A stretch of 64,000 bases of DNA from Voacanga thouarsii (GCA_026120185.1 JANUWF010001726.1:330501-394500), one strand, 5' to 3'. Positions 22,414 through 34,890 are shown, counted from the stretch's first letter. The notes: a model not told the origin generated them from the letters alone. Numbers and translations are program-made.

Positions 22414-25400
22414 ACATAATTAGGAATCATGTAATTATGCATCCACTTGGTGTAAAATTAAATTGGTATATTAAGGTTGTTGAAGTATCTTTGCTATGAC
22501 AATGAATTATAGCATATAATATTTGCTCTCTATATATATATATTTGGTGAGCTGTCTTTCCCCTTCATGTAAATAGCAACCCTTTGCAGATTATATAGAA
22601 ATAATTTAAGTGGTCCACTTCGACATCGTTATTTATTTTGTTTATAGAATTTTATTGTTCATTTCAATATCGTTAATAATATCTACATCTACAGATCAGT
22701 GATATGAATAGACTTGTTGGGTAAAATAAAGAGATCTCTTATCCTAAAAAATTTTTAAAAGAAAGATTACGAGAGTCTTCATATAAAATACTTTCATTTG
22801 CCGAGTTGTTTTACCAACTTCGTAACCATCAAGTTAAAAAAAAATGAATAAGAGGACATCTCAACCCAACAAAATCAACTCCGAATTAAATTAAGCCAAC
22901 AAATTCGGGATAGAAAAGTGGTAAAACCCACCTCATATCACACTTGGACGATCTCAAATTTCTTGCATATTTAATTCTTTTCATGTTTAAAGAAGAACTA
23001 ATAGATTTTCATAGGTAAGATACTGTAATTAACAGATTTAGTCTATTAATTAACTATTTTATTTGTCTTATAACAGATTAAATTTTTTTCTTCTTTATTT
23101 ATTTATCAATTTCTTTATTTACAATTGCCATAGACGATTTCTATATATTCATGCGAAGGGAATTGAATCATTACGTGTTTAAATATGTCAGAATATGCAG
23201 TAAGCATGAGTAATGGAAAGAAGAAGACATTATGCTAAGCAAAAGCAAAACAAAAGGAAATACAAAGACAAAGAAGAAGAAATTGTGACAAGGAAAAGAA
23301 AATATGAAACCAAAGTTGGCAGCTCTTTAATTATTATTTTATTTTTACATTTCAATCAATATTAACGTTATCAATCAACATAAAATAAGAGGACGTAGGA
23401 AAGTCAATAAGGAGTTGTTTGGTTTGAAATTTGGAATGTGAATGGTAAATTCCTATCCCTATTTTGGATCATGAATATCATGGGAATTATTTCTTAAATA
23501 GCTGTTTGGAAAAAAAAGAAAAGAAAAGAAACTCATAATTATAATTCTCAACTCTTGCTTTTTTTTTAATTTCTGTATTTTAAAACTCATAAATTACAAC
23601 AGAAAACAAATATTAATAGATATGATTCCAACTCTCTGCCCAAATTCCATCATCCAAACAGGTGCGTTGGATTGGATTGGTTTGGTTTGAGAGGAAAAGA
23701 AAAGCTAAGTGGGAAACAAAAAGAAAATTTATATATTAGAAAAGAATCAAAATATGATAAAAACTAATCTTTCATATGGTCTTCCAATTCTACACACTCA
23801 ATTATAAAATGATTAAAATAATAAATATATAATAAAATATAATAATTAATTTAATAATATTATAAAACTTTTTCTCCCACTTTTTAATATAACTAAATAA
23901 ATGAAAATATTTTAGAATGAGGTTGGATTTTTTTAAAATTCGTTTATTTTGAAATTCATAAATTGCATTTGAACACATACAATTAATATGATTCCAACTC
24001 TCTAGCCAAAATCCTCCACCCAAGCAGGTGGACTGGATTGGATTGGTTTGAGTGGTCAATAAAGTCGGCATAGGAAAGTAACGTGTTTGAATGGTCGTAT
24101 ATAATGCCACCTCTTGATTGCTCTAGATAAGAATAAAAATGTAATACAATTTAAATAATTTTTTATTCTTAAAAATATTATAAAAATATCGTTTCCTTAT
24201 AAACCATTATATTTCTTTTTCTTTGATTTATATATTTTTTATAAAATTTAAATTCATTTTTATTTTAAAAATTAAAACTGATATATATATATATATATAT
24301 ATTGAAAAAGAAACATATAAGTGGACAAATACAATCAAGCAGACATTCAAATCTATAATTGTTATTTCTCTTTTTCTCCTTATTTAAAATAATAATAATT
24401 TAAATAATATACTCATAAAATATCATGTTTTCTCTTTGATTCCATTTGAACCCCATATTTACTCACTTTCTTTTTATGTATTTATTTATTATGCAGATAG
24501 GAAAGGCAGAAATGTAAATTGAACTCATATTGTACCAGATTATATTTTTATAATAACAAATGAATATTACTTAGCACGGATCTTTCAAAAAAAAAAAAAA
24601 GGAAAAGAAAAGAGAAATGAAGAAGAAGTTGTAATTACGTGAATGTGCCACTTCGGCAGTTGTGGTTGTAGAAAATTTGGCTCGAGAGCAAAAAAGACAA
24701 AGCTTATAAGGGGGGGGGGGAGGACAGGATTAGGTAAAATAACAATTAGTCTTTCCTATTAATTCTCCTTTTTCTTATATATTTTTTTAAATCAATGGTG
24801 CCATTGCTATGTTATTTTGCAGCTTTTAGTATAGCATTTGAACATAAATAAACTATTATATTACTTTCATTAATTAAAATTTTAATATTTTTCATAAAGA
24901 GAATGAATTTTGAAAATTTAGATTGAAAATATACGTAGTTTAAGAAAATAGATTATTTACATTAATGTTTTTGGTGTTTTCAAAACAAAAGTTAAGCATT
25001 CAATTTCGAATGAGGATGTAGTATGAAATATGCATCTGGACTTGAGTGGAAATCCAAACAAATGTAGGAAATTTGATTTGATACATTTGAAAATAAAAAA
25101 ATAGAAAAAAGAATGAATCTATTAATTACATAATTGTTAGGAGAAATTTGTGAGTCTTACAATTTACAGGATCTTTTTTTTTTTTTTCTTTTCAAAAGTA
25201 TCAAAATTTTTAAAGAATTGGAAACTTGAGAATGTACCCTATTCAAATTAATTTTCATTCTTAAAATTTCATTAAAAGAATATTATTTGCTCATAAATCA
25301 TTATATTTTTCTTCTTCTTATACTTACACTTTTTTAAAAAAATAAATTCATTCTTATTTGAAAAATGTAAATCTAATGCAATTTAATTTATTAACCTCGT

Positions 25401-25733
25401 GAATTTCGAGTCAAGACGAAAACTTATATAAATCTAATGCAAAAGATTGAATCCCAATCCGAAATCATTTACATTAAAAAATTATTTTTTATACATTTTT
25501 ATTTCTAAAAATTATCATATACTCACAATATATTATATTCTTTTTTACCTCATTTTAAACACTACTTAATTCTATATATTTAATTATTTTTATTATGTTA
25601 CTACAAACTCAATTTAAATAAATTATTATCTACTTATATTTAGATTGCAACTTGTTTATAATTTTTTTATTAAAACCACCATAATAGCAGTTCGTTTTTA
25701 TTTATAAATAAAAGAATAACATATGAAAGGACT
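22414..25733. other. AT-rich intergenic spacer
   Basis: No gene or autonomous element recognised. It holds A/T-rich simple sequence, a (TA)n tract at about 24281-24302, an A-run at about 24588-24600, a 10-base G-run at about 24711-24721, and one dispersed repeat (separate entry). Confidence 0.6.
23583..24056. repeat. Two direct copies of a ~110-bp repeat
   Basis: Copies at about 23583-23695 and 23950-24056 share AACTCATAAATT-like, ATGATTCCAACTCTCT and GGATTGGATTGGTTTG blocks in the same orientation, with an AT-rich unit between them. Family not recognised; possibly the ends of an unclassified small element. Confidence 0.65.
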
Positions 25734-25962
25734 TCAACTTGACCTCCGTACAATATGAGAAGATGTTCGAATGGAAGGCACATGCATTTTATCCATTATG
25801 TACATGCCCTTATTAATATGCCTTGGCAAAACATGAAAATGAGGAAAAATATAATCAGATCTGTGCTCCATTATGAAATTGGCCAATTGATCTGCAACCA
25901 TGTTCCCTTCCCTATAGATATGCCTATGTTGTTTGAACTGCGTTCTTAACCATTCCAACAAC
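25734..25962 (-). pseudogene. LINE RNase H fragment, C-terminal half (split by MULE)
   Basis: Minus-strand reading EWLRTQFKQHRHIYREGNMV then ADQLANFIMEH matches the end of the RNase H domain (RVT_3 type) at the C-terminus of plant L1 ORF2. The missing N-terminal half lies on the other side of the MULE at 34989-35400. The 10 bp at 25953-25962 (TTCCAACAAC) are the MULE target duplication. DKMHVPSIR near the end resembles the MDRLSIPSLR tail of the LINE copy at 35684-36013. Confidence 0.82.
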
Positions 25963-26092
25963 GGGGATTTGATCAGAATGGCCCCATTAGGGGCCATTCG
26001 GCTTCACGTGGCCCCGCTAGGGGCAGGAGGCCTAAAATGGCCTCGACGCATTCGTTGATAGCGTCCTCATTTAAATGAGGACGCTATCCGTG
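25963..26092 (+). repeat. MULE left terminal inverted repeat
   Basis: About 130 bp, inverted-repeated at 34859-34988. It contains nested GGCCCC/GGGGCC inverted motifs, a CACGTG core and an AGCGTCCT...AGGACGCT palindrome. Confidence 0.93.
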
Positions 26093-26160
26093 TAAGCGTC
26101 CTAACTCCTCATTTGAATGCGTCCTAAGTTAGGACACTTACACAGATAGCGTCCTACCCG
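26041..26160. repeat. Subterminal GCGTCCT motif cluster (left)
   Basis: Five copies of GCGTCCT or its complement lie at about 26061, 26078, 26096, 26119 and 26149, partly as inverted pairs (AGCGTCCTCATTTAAATGAG continues as GACGCT). Similar clusters occur at 31390-31790 and 34815-34890. Possible transposase-binding sites (inference). Confidence 0.85.
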
Positions 26161-26461
26161 TTCGTCTTCTTCACCGCACCGCGCCTCTGCAATTTTTATT
26201 TCGCTGCAACATCACTTCGACAGTCTCCTCGGCGGCTTTTCTCTTTCGCTGCACTTCCTCCGGCGACATCATCCTCCGACGCCCTTCTCCGACGACGTCA
26301 GCCCTTCTTCTGCTCCGGCGACGTAGGCACTTCACTTCTGCTCCCGCGACCGTAGCATTGTTCTCCCCGCCAGAGCGAATAGTCTCCTCTACTGGCGACG
26401 GCGACGGTAGCAGTTTACTTAGGCAGCGCGTCCTGTGCACGGCATTTTGTCTGATTTCGAG
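26155..26461 (+). other. GC-rich leader, probable 5'-UTR exon of the PMD gene
   Basis: A sharply GC-rich, CpG-dense stretch in AT-rich surroundings. It ends in a splice donor-like GAG|GTATGT at 26462. The next acceptor-like CCTTTAG ends at 27237, one base before the PMD ATG at 27239, so a leader intron of 26462-27237 is plausible. The open frame on the minus strand here is Arg-rich and looks like a composition artefact. Confidence 0.5.
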
Positions 26462-26786
26462 GTATGTCATGCTTCTTGGTCTTTATTTTTTGATTAGTTG
26501 ATATAATTTCTGAATATAATGTATGTATTTTGTTGCATTGTTTTTTATTTTTTATATATCATAAATCACCATTTAAGATTTGGGAATATATCGTAGATTT
26601 TTTTTTTTTTTTTTTTTTGTCCATTAGAGATTTCTGTTACCTTTTTGTATAAAACTCTGATTGTATAAATATGTTTATAGCTTTGTATTCTGGTGAAAGG
26701 ATTTGGAATATAGGAAGTAAAAGAAAACTGCATTATGGATAATATACTATTCTGGTGGAAGGATTTGGAATATAGGAATTTTTATT

Positions 26787-26855
26787 ATTATTAATTTATT
26801 TTTAATATACTATTATTATTATTATTATTTAATATTTAATATATTAATATTACTG

Positions 26856-26887
<32 letters not shown>

Positions 26888-26894
26888 TTTAATA

Positions 26895-26926
<32 letters not shown>

Positions 26927-27105
26927 TTTTCAATATACTATTATTATTAGTGTTATTATTTATTATTTTTATTTTTTAATATACTATTATTATTTATTAT
27001 TTAACATATTACTATTACTATTATTAGTATTATTAGTATTAGTATTATTATTACTATTTTATTGTTTAAATATACGATTATTATTATTATTAATATTAAA
27101 AAATT
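26787..27105. repeat. Imperfect (TTA/ATT)n microsatellite
   Basis: About 300 bp of interrupted TTA/ATT repeats, inside the proposed leader intron. Confidence 0.92.
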
Positions 27106-27238
27106 TAGATAAGAATACTTGTATTATTAAATTCTTGTGTCACGCTCTTTAATTAAAACAATTAGTGATTGGATGTAGAAATTCGTACTAACACTTGTAT
27201 TTATTAAAAGAAATTGACATCTCACAATATCCTTTAGG

Positions 27239-29741
27239 ATGGATCGAGTACGTGGCGATATTGTCCCCAAACCTATTTACGAGGGCTTGATATCTAGGCA
27301 GGATAGGCATCGATCTTCATTGATTTGGTCACAATATTCTGAGAGCTGTGAGATACCATTAGCCTTTAGACGTTGCAATTCTCGTTTTTTGGAGCTATTT
27401 CCATTCCCTCCTCGGGTAATGGATTATATCGATTTGTCTGGTTTCGGGGGAGTCTATAGAGTTGGGTATCTTCATGTAGATCATGCCCTTGTGACTGCAT
27501 TAGTTGGAAGGTGGTGTCCCGAGACACATACCTTCCATCTACAGGTAGGAGAGGCCACCGTCACACTAAGGGATGTTGCAATTTTGTGGGGATTTAAAGT
27601 TAACAGTGACCCGATCATTGGAGAGGTTTACGGGTGCCCTCGGACAGCGTGAATGGATTTGATACATATGCTTCTTGGCTTTCGACCTCTGACTACCCAG
27701 TTCAGGGGTAACAGGCTGGAGAAGTCGGCCCTTGAGGCACATTTGTCACTCCATCTTCTAGATGATGTTTCTAATGCAGTGGTGCAGCAGAGGGCACGTG
27801 GATTCATTTTTCTTCTTATTGGTAGTATGATTCTGTCTGACAAATCAGGTCATCTACTGCCCCTTCGTTTTCTACCATTCCTTGCGGACTTACATTATTG
27901 CGGTCAGCTTAGCTGGGGTGGTGCGGCTCTAGCGTGGATGTATAGATGCCTCTGCGAGGCAACTGACCCTGCTGCGAGGGAGATTTGTGGTCCTATGGTT
28001 CTGCTTTAGATTAAATTTTTCTTTTTATTCTTTTTTTTTTTGCCAATTACTTTAGATGTTTTATGGTCTAGCAAAATAGTAATAAAATTTGAGTAACTTG
28101 TATTATTTGATTGTGTAGTTATGGGCTTGGGAGCACATCCCTATCCTACGTCCTGACAGGGTTGAGCCAGGCCATAGACCTCCACTTGCACCGTATGGTG
28201 CGAGGTGGAACGTGAGGCTACGGCTACATCAGACGCCGACGCACATTCTAGTGACATACAGAGATCAGTTAGACGCGATGCAGGATCATCACGTCCGTAT
28301 TTAGATTTTTCTGACAGAAATTTTTTATTACTCATATTGTCATTTTAGTGTTTCAATTAAACGTTTTCAAATTGTGTCAGTTTATTTGGTGCCTGTACAA
28401 TGCCATAGACCTAGAGTTCATGCCAGCGAGATACATAGAGGGTTCAGACATCTGGCGATCACAGACTCCACTCATATGTTAGGACGTCGTAGAGTTTCAT
28501 TACCCCAACCGTGTGCTTCGACAGTTTGGTATGTTACAGCTCATTCCCCAGAGTTGGGAGTACGATGCTGAGTTGCACGTGACTGGTACTCGAGGGAACC
28601 ACACGACCAACTGGTCTCATCACCATTTAGCATTCATAGCACTGTGGGGTTCGCGACATCAGACAGTCGCGCAGGGCGCTCTCGGGATAGGGGTGGAGTC
28701 GGACTATCCATCTTGGTATCGGGTGAGGACTAGGTGGCGGATTGGTAATCCATCCCCACCAAGGGGTGAGGTCGCCGGCTACTAGGGGACTAGTTCAGGA
28801 CACACAGTCATGGTAAGTATATTATTCAGTATTTCGTATTTTTTCTCGATAATGTATTATTATTCGTACTCAATTTATTACGACATGGGTGTGTTTTTTT
28901 TTTTTTATGGCTATTACAATTAGACGGGCTTTACAGAGCTATATCCATTGCCACGGAGGCTTTAGCTATAGCTGACTCATATTCGAGAGTAGCTTTCGAG
29001 CGTATCAGGGACACGTGCACTCTTTCTCTTACCGTAGCCGGGTTTGATCTTACTAGTTATGGCACACGTCCCATTCTAGAAGCGGGTGTACCCGCGATTC
29101 CGGAGCAGGTAGCCAGTAGAAGGCCTCGACCACGGGTTGAGGGTCGGGCTATTCCGATTCAGCTCGAGGGGGTAGGCAAGCCCGTGCCACCCCAGCTGCA
29201 GCAGTTGCACCCAAGGTTGCACCAAATCCCGTACTGCTGCTAGTTGGTCCGATTGGAATGTTCGATGCGGGACCATATGAGGAGTTCGAGGCGGGACCAT
29301 CTGGAGAGTACGAGGCGGGACCATCTGGGGAGCCAGCTGCGTAGAGTCCGGATGCCTTGATCTTTAGCACTACTTGCCTTTCACCATCAACAGAGGACAG
29401 GGTGGATAGTATTGCAGAGCAGAGGCCCGACACATCGACGCAGGCATTTGATACGGGACTAGGGCAAGTCACACAGGTGTCTGCGCATGTTCTACCTACA
29501 AAGTCCATACCATTTAGCGTAGTGGTCGATGATCGGGAGGGACCAGGACTTAGAGTTCGGTGGCATCGGCGGCAACCTAGACATTATCATCCGACAGTGC
29601 CAGAGTAGGGAGATCCCATTGTACCCGTCGAGGGTGCACATGCTGCAGCAGACATATGCCCGAGACCCAGATGTGTTGTCCGACCCCGACCATGTGGCAC
29701 GTAGACTCAGTCCGCATGCTTTCTTATTATTCTGTATATAA
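27239..29741 (+). pseudogene. Plant mobile domain (PMD, MAIN/MAIL1-like) gene carried by the MULE
   Basis: Exon 1 (27239-28006) has FLELFPFPPRVMDYIDLSGF, GWYL-like GRWCPETHTFHLQVGEATVT and LRDVAILWGFKVN, then LHYCGQLSWGGAALAWMYRC, the signature of the plant mobile domain (PF10536 type). Exon 2 from 28119 reads LWAWEHIPILRPDRVEPGHR and ends near 28292; exon 3 from 28381 reads FIWCLYNAIDLEFMPARYIE, YPNRVLRQFGMLQLIPQSW and ALWGSRHQTV. A C-terminal exon near 28924-29240 contains DGLYRAISIATEALAIADSY. Stops: TGA 27650-27652 (where Trp would fit), TAG 28007, TAG 28480-28482, TAG 28783. The first donor reads AT where GT is expected. PMD proteins occur both as host nuclear silencing/genome-maintenance factors and inside transposons. 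Confidence 0.85.
29224..29345 (+). repeat. Short in-frame amino-acid repeat at PMD gene 3' end
   Basis: Three tandem units of about 27 bp encode variants of EFEAGPSGE (AGPYEEFEAGPSGEYEAGPS), then a stop. It lies in the low-complexity C-terminal tail region; exact frame relation to the PMD exons is uncertain. Confidence 0.6.
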
Positions 29742-29744
29742 TTG

Positions 29745-31260
29745 ATTCTCCCTTTATCACTTTTTTTTTATTTTTTATTTTTGGTTTGGCAAAATGCATT
29801 TGCACTATCTCCAGTTGTATTTTGTTACTAGCTATATTAACAATTAATTATTTAACACAAAACATGCATCTATACTTGTTATATTTGATTTTATAGTGTA
29901 GTTAAATACCAATTGGATTAGTTTATTGCTATATAAATCTAAGTTCAATCTCACTATAATCATATAAATTTGAGTTTGATCTTATTTTAGTAAAACTCTA
30001 ATAAAATAGGAATCTTAGTATTTAGATCGAGAGCCGAACTCTTGATCTAGTATTTAAATATTAGTCACCTTATTTTATCGGGTGAATTACTCGTTAATAA
30101 TATATTTTTGAAAGGGGAAAAAATTGGTAATAATATATTACTCGACCATGTGTCCATTAGTTTACATATTAAAAACTTATATGCAAAAATCAGTCAAATG
30201 CTCGCGAATTTATTATATTTTTAAAAATTAAATATATTATATTTATTTATGTTTTATAATATTACACTTTATTTTTTTATCAAATTAAGAGATTAATATT
30301 AAAATTAATGATATTACTATATTTGTTTATTTATTTAATATTATAATATTTAACAATTTTTATAAATTATTGAATTATTATTTTTATAATACTTGAATTA
30401 TCGAAATACTTTGATTATAAAAAAAAAATTAAAGAGTGACATATTTTTTCAAACTTTACTGATATATTAAACATAATATATTTTTGTAATATGTGTGAGT
30501 TGTTTCATCGATGGTGTTAGTTTTTCTTCCATTATATAGTTAGGTCAATGTATATCTCAATATTTGTAGGCATTATGAAAAAGAAGAAAAGGGAGCAAAT
30601 TGCAATATTATATAAGCTGCAATATCAACAGTAGTCTAATCATAAGCATATGTAGCACTGTGCGTCAATAGTCAATAGGTAGTAGTATTAAAGTAATATC
30701 ATGCAAGTGACCAAAGTTTGATCTTATTGTTTGGTTGTCTCACGGCACAATGGAATTGGATGACAGGCCAAGATATTCAAAAAGATGATCTTCATGAAAT
30801 CCCTCTTTTTGGCCTACTATCTTCAATGTGAGTAAATCTACATAAGGATTGTTTCCTAATTTTCTTCATTGTCCTCATCATGAAAGACTTGGTTGAAATG
30901 CAGGATAAACTAGAAAAGCTTGGCAAAAAGGATCAAATTCTTATGCATAAAAGGCCAGAACAATTACAGGATTAAGAAATTTCATTGTCCTCACCATTAA
31001 GAAATTTTTTATTTTTTACATTTGTCTTTATGAGTGGCTAAATTTTTTAACCACTCAGAAGACATATAATCAATGATCATGCCCACCTTTTCTTCAATTT
31101 TCTTTTCTACCAAAAACATATATTTAGCAATTACAGGATGTTAGCAGAGTAATCTACTTACCATTTTCAAATGAGACATATATTGAATGCAGATGGAGAT
31201 AAATATACTTACCATTTTTTAGCACCCTGGACGCCAAATAATAATTCGCAGAGTAATACT
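29745..31260. other. MULE internal AT-rich region
   Basis: No coding signal recognised between the PMD gene and the transposase promoter region. It is A/T-rich, especially 30100-30480. Confidence 0.55.
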
Positions 31261-31270
31261 GTAAGCATAT

Positions 31271-31371
31271 CTTGATAATCTACCTTTGGCGCACATGTTC
31301 ATGCCTCTCGTATGGTTTCAGGAAAACAAAAGAGAGACATTGAACGCATGCGTCAAAGATAGATTGTCAAG
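31271..31371. repeat. Imperfect hairpin upstream of transposase
   Basis: Arms of about 39 bp (31271-31309 and 31333-31371) pair with few mismatches: CTTGATAATCTACCTTTGGC on the left against CTTGACAATCTATCTTTGAC (reverse complement of the right), both then continuing to CTCTC. The loop is about 23 bp. Confidence 0.8.
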
Positions 31372-31389
31372 AGCTAGAAAGCTTTTGTC

Positions 31390-31790
31390 AAGTAGATAGC
31401 GTCTTAAGTTTTCAAAGTCATTTTATAGGCACAATTTGAGACTGTGAACAAGGACACTATTGAAAGTAGCGTCCTACTTGAGGACGCTAACTCTAGATGC
31501 GTCCTAAGCCTGCAGTCGGCCACCTTGTCCTGTGGATCTTTTAGTTGGATTCTGAAATAACGTTAAACGCTACCGTGAAGTGTGTCCTATGACAACCTTT
31601 CTGAAAATATTCCGAACTTTGATGTTTCGGTACAGTAGGACGCTACTGATATTAGCGTCCTATTTGCAACCAACAAAATATTCTTGCTTTGGAACAAGAT
31701 ACCCGGGATTTAAGCGTACTTCAGAATTGACATTGTACCATAGGACGCTATTATGAATAGCGTCCTATGGCGCCTATTTAGCTCCATGCA
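31390..31790. promoter_or_regulatory. GCGTCCT palindrome cluster before transposase
   Basis: Several inverted pairs: GTAGCGTCCTACTTGAGGAC (31467-31486), TAGGACGCTACTGATATTAG continuing into CGTCCTA (31636-31661), and ATAGGACGCTATTATGAATA continuing into GCGTCCTAT (31740-31768). The same core repeats in both termini of the MULE. The cluster ends less than 150 bp before the transposase start, so it could act as operator or transposase-binding region; function is inferred. Confidence 0.7.
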
Positions 31791-31907
31791 ATCTCGGAAC
31801 CACTTCATTCCGTTCTTCCAAAAAATAAAATAAAAAAAAAAACACCAGCAGAGATGAAGCCAAACTACAATAACTTGAAGTTATTTTTTTTCCAAGTCCA
31901 TACCATT

Positions 31908-34590
31908 ATGTCACTTGAAACACCACTATCCCTTGGCTTCTTCTGGGATTGCCCTCTCTCATACGAAGCAGGCAGTTCAGTCATCTTTGTAGGCTTGTGT
32001 AGAAAGAGACTAGTCTTACAGCGCAAAAAATCATTCCGCATGCTTGTTGACAAAATCTATACATACATGCGGATTGATAGGACGTTATTTACATTAGATA
32101 TATCCATGAGATATCCTTGGGTGTATGGAGACCGTGTTCAATGGGGGTTGCTTACATTGCAGGATGATAGCGATATGGATAATATTTGGACTTTGCATTC
32201 CATTTTCAAGGAGGGTGGAGTACATATTTATGTAAAGACAGAGCCCATTTTAGATGCACCACACAATGTGCAAACAGTTCCTGAAGCTGATACTAGCATT
32301 TCCATACCGTCAACATCATTTCCCGCCCAACAACTGTCTCATACCATTTCCTACACAGATTTGCTACTCCAACAAGAAGGGTTGGAAATAACGACCGTCC
32401 AGAATCAGTTGCCACAACTACAAAGCCATCCAAATACTGATCCACTAAATGAGCCAGAAACAATGCAAGCGGATAAGCAACCAGTAATTAATAGGACTGC
32501 AGTCATGGACTCACTAGGACCAACATCGGACATCGACGGACCACCTGCCTCAGAAGGAGAATATGGAATTGATATCGATGACGTGGGCCACAGTGACACC
32601 GGCAGCAGTAGCCATAGTGGCCAGGATGACATGCTACCTCGACACACATCAATGTATGCCCCACTAGAATCAGTGCATCAGATACCAGTCCATGTAAGAA
32701 ATTTGCATACATACAGCAGTTTCCAAGATATAGGCTCGAGGGCACTTGAAGGTGACTTTTACTATGCCGGTGATGACTTACGTGTTGATGAATGGACAGT
32801 AGAAAATTGGGAGTTAAGGCATAAAATGCGGTTTCGGGATAAGTCAGAAGCAGTGCATGCTGTGAGATTATGGCACGTTAAGAAGGGCTGCGAGTTCACT
32901 GTTATTAAAAGTAAGAGTGCGATTTGGACAGCCTCTTGCAGGAATAACACTGAGCAGAACCCATGTACTTGGTACGTTCAAATCATTAAGAAAGAAAATA
33001 TTGGACGATGGGAAATTTCGGTCTGGAATAGCGAACACACATGTCTCCAAAGGGTCATAAACAACAACAATTGAAATTTGTCCTCCAAATTTATTGCATA
33101 ATACATATTGCATCTTATCAGAGATAACCCTGAGACAAGTGTCAGTACCATAGTAAGGGTTGTACACGACAAGTTCCAAGTTGAATATTCATACAGAAAA
33201 TTATGGTATTCTAGGAAGGCTGTTGTTGAGTTTTTATATGTCACATGGTCCTCTACTTTCAGAGTACTACCAGCGTATATGTTGACATTACAAGATTCAA
33301 ATCCCGGTACAGTTGTACACTGGAAAGACCACAACATCAATGCCGGAGATACAAAGATTTTCAAGTTCGTATTTTGGGCTTTCAAACCATCAATCAACTG
33401 ATTTAGGCATTGCCGCCCTGTGATTTCAATCGACGAAACCCATTTCAGAGGGGCATATAAGAGTGTCATGTTGATAGCAAGCACTTGGGATGCTAATAAT
33501 CACATTTTTCCCCTAGCTTTTGCTGTTTTCGATGTTGAATCAAATGAAAGTTGGGGACGGTTTCTTAGACTTCTCCGGAGATATGTGGTGCGCGAAAGAC
33601 ATGTTTGTATTGTGTCGGACAGGCACGCTGGAATCTTGTCAGCTATGAGGACACAGGCTAAGTGGGCGGAGCCAATGGGAGTTCACAGGTACTGTCTACA
33701 CCATATTCGTGCCAATTTTAACAAATAGTTCAAGAACACTGAGTTGAAGCGACTCATGTACAAAGCCGGAACAAAGAGGAAGAAATCTAAGTTTGAATCT
33801 GTAATGAACGAAATAAGATAATACAATTAGGAGGCATACAACTGGTTGATGCGTATTGGCCCGGAAAAATGGTCACTTTCACATGATGGGGGAAATTGAT
33901 ACGGATGCATGGCGACAAATTTATCCGAATCGTTAAATAGTGTTAAAAAAAAACAAGAGCATTACCTATCACAACCCTTATTGATGCAACATTCTCAAAG
34001 ATTGTCGAATATTTTAATCTGCATCGATTCGAGGCCACACACTGTAACAAATCATCTTCTTTGTTGATATGGAATACATTCCAAATAGCATCGCAGAAGG
34101 CAAGAAGTTATAAGGTTGTGCAATATAATGAACGAGTTGGAATTTTCAGTGTTAGGACACTCGCGAGAGTTGGAGGAAAAGGAAACAATGTGTATACAGT
34201 AAAAATGTCTTCACGGGACTGCAGCTGCACGAAATGGAATATTTTTGGCTTGCCGTGCACGCATGTATTCGCTGTCTGTTGACACCGTGGCTGGCAACCT
34301 TCTGATTTTGTACTACCTATTTACTCATTAGACAAATATATTGTAGCTTACAACAATGACTTCTATCTAGTCAACAATGAAAATATATGGCGTAATGCTG
34401 ACTTTTCGTTGGAGGGCTACACACCAGCCCTTAAAGGTAATAGAACGGGACGAAGGTGTACTGCACGTTTTCGAGGAGAGATGGACTATCGAAATGAAGA
34501 GTCTCCACCAAGATGTGGAAATTGCCATCAAACGGGACATAACAGGCGAAATTGCAATAGTGCTAGTTTCCAACCTGGAGAATAAATTAG
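31908..34590 (+). pseudogene. MURA-like Mutator transposase
   Basis: Would catalyse MULE excision and insertion. The N-terminal region (MSLETPLSLGFFWDC start at 31908, through IKEGGVHIYV-like FKEGGVHIYVKTEP) is followed by an acidic linker and the MuDR DNA-binding-type domain (MRFRDKSEAVHAVRLWHVKK...VWNSEHTCLQ). After a stop at 33072 comes the catalytic domain: ISIDETHFRGAYKSVMLIAS (first Asp), FDVESNESWGRFL and VCIVSDRHAGILSAM (second Asp), HRYCLHHIRANFNK to 33728. A SWIM zinc finger CSCTKWNIFGLPCTH is at about 34215-34260, and a CCHC knuckle CGNCHQTGHNRRNC at about 34513-34555. Stops at 33072, 33090s, 33399, 33726 and later plus frameshifts inactivate it. Confidence 0.92.
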
Positions 34591-34814
34591 ATTGCATTCA
34601 GTTGTATTGTAACAAATTTATTTAATGATAATAAAATTCATTCTGTAGTTGACATTGTTTGTCCCATTTTTTTTTATTTATCCATTAAATACACACACTT
34701 CTATTATATTTTTTAAAGTTAATATAATTTCAATCGTTAATACAGACAATTTATTCGAACGTAAAGGATAATAAATTATATAACAGAATCACTAAAATGT
34801 GAGGTACAATGTAT

Positions 34815-34890
34815 AAGACGCTATCCACGAATGCGTCCTAAGTAAATACGGACACATTCGTGGATGGCGTCCTTATTTAAATGAGGACGC
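34815..34890. repeat. Subterminal GCGTCCT motif cluster (right)
   Basis: GCGTCCT at about 34833 and 34867 and AGGACGC at about 34884, plus degenerate AAGACGCT near 34816. It mirrors the left subterminal cluster. Confidence 0.82.

Noticed and set aside
26171..26470. Arg-rich open frame on the minus strand in the GC-rich part of the MULE
   Set aside because: It is antisense to a probable 5'-UTR exon, has no recognisable domain, and its Arg/Glu richness is what CGG/CGA-rich DNA gives in that frame.
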